A stretch of DNA of 64,000 nucleotides from Salinicola aestuarinus (GTDB lineage Bacteria > Pseudomonadota > Gammaproteobacteria > Pseudomonadales > Halomonadaceae). The position numbers and the translations under genes were made by a program. Under the pieces are notes generated by a model that had not been told where the DNA came from, ran no database searches, and saw only the letters and a list, made by a program, of their open reading frames with translations. The stretch spans positions 109,653 through 173,652 of the forward strand of contig NZ_PZJP01000006.1 in the NCBI RefSeq assembly GCF_003206645.1, given 5' to 3'. How positions within the stretch are numbered: the stretch's first letter is position 1; the number at the start of each line of letters is the position of its first letter. Positions 62,844 to 64,000 of this stretch are shown in pieces.

Positions 62844-64000
62844 CGCCGGCGACTGGCTGTCGCTTCACCATCCAGCGCGGCACTTTCGAGGTCGCCCGCA
62901 GCAGCGGCACCAGCAGCCAGAGCAGCGGTGCGATCACCCAGACATAGAGGAAGCGACCGACGATCAGCAGCGGCAACAGCACGATCGTCCAGAGCAGGAA
63001 CTGCCCCAGCCAGGCCGGCCACCCGAGCCACCCGGCAAGACCGGCACCCATCGCATTGACCAGACTCGGGTGCTCGATCACCACGTAAACGGTGCCCATC
63101 ACCGCCGCGACCCGGGCGGTTCTCGTCAGCGTTGCGAAGCGACCGCTCCCGGCAATGGCGTCGGCGGCGGCGAGACGCGTACCCTGCCCTTCGGCTACGG
63201 CGCCGACGCGTGCCGCCCGTCCGGCCCGGAGCACCTTGACCGCGCTGCCCATCACCAGCAGGTCGACGCCCGCCCAACCGACGTCGGCCGCGCCGATGGG
63301 TTCCCCGCGGCGCCACTCGCTTTCCAGATCGCGCACCCCGCCGGTGAAGAACTCACCGATATCGCTGACCAGCCGCTCGCTCTGCAGCCGTGTGACTTGC
63401 CCGTCGGGCCCGACGACGAATTCACGCAGGAAGTCGTGGCCGTCGCGCTCAAGGGTCGCAACGGCGATCTGACCCCGCCGTTGCGGTGTCAGGGTGTCGA
63501 GCGCTGCCGACGGGGCGTGCGCCGCCCGACGCGACGCCGCCTCGTCGCTGTTGCCATCGACAGGCGCATCGCCCTCGGCGGCTTGCTCCCCTAACCAGCC
63601 GTTCAGGGTCTCGCTTGCCGAGCGGTAGTGCTCGCCGAGCCAGTGCTGGGCGCGAACGGTGAGGATGTCGTGGTCGCGGTAGTAGGCCACCGGCAGCACG
63701 ATATCGGCGCCGAAACGACGCAGCGCCTGCTGGAAGTCGGGCTCGAGCCCATGGGCGAGCAGCACCTGGCGGGCGGTATCACCGTGGTTGAGGATCGCCA
63801 GCCGCGCGCTCATCCAGAGTGCGGCATCGTCGGCGTAGTCGAGAAACAGCGCGTTGATCGCCGCTGACTCGTTGGCCAGCGCCGGGGCGATCGCCGGCAA
63901 CGCCTGACCGGCCTCCAGTCGCACCAGGCGCTCGTCGAACGGCTCGGCGCTGCCGAGCGAGGTCAGCCCGGCGGCCAGCAGCAGTGCCGCGATCAGTGTC
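62785..64000 (-). CDS. Hypothetical exported membrane protein, truncated by the window edge
   Basis: The frame runs off the right end. The N-terminal part in the window is hydrophobic (LIAALLLAAGLTSLGSAEPF), a signal peptide whose start lies beyond 64000. The body has a mixed soluble domain (ALNGEL-type segments such as NHGDTARQVLLAHGLEPDF, VAYYRDHDILTVRAQHWLGE) and, toward the C terminus, hydrophobic stretches (LLWTIVLLPLLIVGRFLYVW, IAPLLWLLVPLL). I recognise no family. The C terminus overlaps the sigma-factor gene by 59 bp on the other strand. Confidence 0.7.
   Translation of the reverse strand, partial: TLIAALLLAAGLTSLGSAEPFDERLVRLEAGQALPAIAPALANESAAINALFLDYADDAALWMSARLAILNHGDTARQVLLAHGLEPDFQQALRRFGADIVLPVAYYRDHDILTVRAQHWLGEHYRSASETLNGWLGEQAAEGDAPVDGNSDEAASRRAAHAPSAALDTLTPQRRGQIAVATLERDGHDFLREFVVGPDGQVTRLQSERLVSDIGEFFTGGVRDLESEWRRGEPIGAADVGWAGVDLLVMGSAVKVLRAGRAARVGAVAEGQGTRLAAADAIAGSGRFATLTRTARVAAVMGTVYVVIEHPSLVNAMGAGLAGWLGWPAWLGQFLLWTIVLLPLLIVGRFLYVWVIAPLLWLLVPLLRATSKVPRWMVKRQPVAGVNRRPPSPPAPPDTARVPE

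Overview
The window is high-GC DNA, densely packed with genes, from a gammaproteobacterium. The most likely home is the Halomonadaceae (Halomonas or a close relative). This is inferred from gene content: a dimethylglycine demethylation operon in the same order as in Pseudomonas, a monomeric NADP isocitrate dehydrogenase, a hydroxyproline operon and a desferrioxamine-type siderophore cluster. No rRNA or other species marker is present, so the genus is not proven.

Layout. 1-3375: an iron-hydroxamate uptake locus, with the start of a TonB receptor divergent from fhuD-fhuB across a Fur box. 3439-4546: a small unknown gene and a LapG-type protease. 4565-12865 (minus strand): the glycine-betaine/dimethylglycine block, read in the order M19 dipeptidase-like protein, DUF5943 protein, dgcA, dgcB, etfA, etfB. 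A GbdR-type regulator lies at 16835-17956. 13154-14789: an XRE-cupin regulator translationally coupled to azlCD. 14862-16362: a motA/motB-like pair. 18258-27671: mostly housekeeping genes (DUF2254 membrane protein, topoisomerase IB, lactonase, icd, cstA, a DksA-type zinc-finger protein, a NAD(P)H-binding protein).

28033-36251: a carbohydrate operon, probably for a pentitol or ketopentose. It holds a ribitol-dehydrogenase-like SDR, a complete sugar ABC transporter, an FGGY kinase, an L-xylulose-reductase-like SDR and a convergent LacI regulator. Two matching palindromes (28353 and 29279) are likely LacI operators. A 24-bp periodic repeat array precedes the operon. 37208-46475: trans-4-hydroxy-L-proline catabolism and uptake (livKHMGF-type ABC transporter, D-hydroxyproline dehydrogenase, GntR regulator, hydroxy-pyrroline-carboxylate deaminase, epimerase). 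Three copies of a TTGTATA-N3-TATACAA palindrome tie it together as a regulon.

46550-51300: a mosaic island next to the 3' end of a tRNA-Ile2 gene. It contains a frameshifted and truncated AbiE toxin-antitoxin remnant, an intact Mu-like virion morphogenesis gene, two cargo genes, a truncated Mu-like protease, a truncated DNA adenine methylase, and an intact FRG-domain gene preceded by a run of twelve G. This is the most accessory-like stretch and the best place to look for something new.

51489-62843: a YceI-like protein, a phosphopantetheinyl transferase, and then a Fur-boxed siderophore cluster: AraC regulator, TonB receptor, lysine decarboxylase dfoJ, lysine N-hydroxylase dfoA, fused acyltransferase/NIS synthetase dfoC, and an orphan FecI-type sigma factor. 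Together with fhuDB at the left end, the window holds most of a make-and-import route for a hydroxamate siderophore. Short tandem repeats with 7- to 16-bp units recur in the intergenic leaders across the window.
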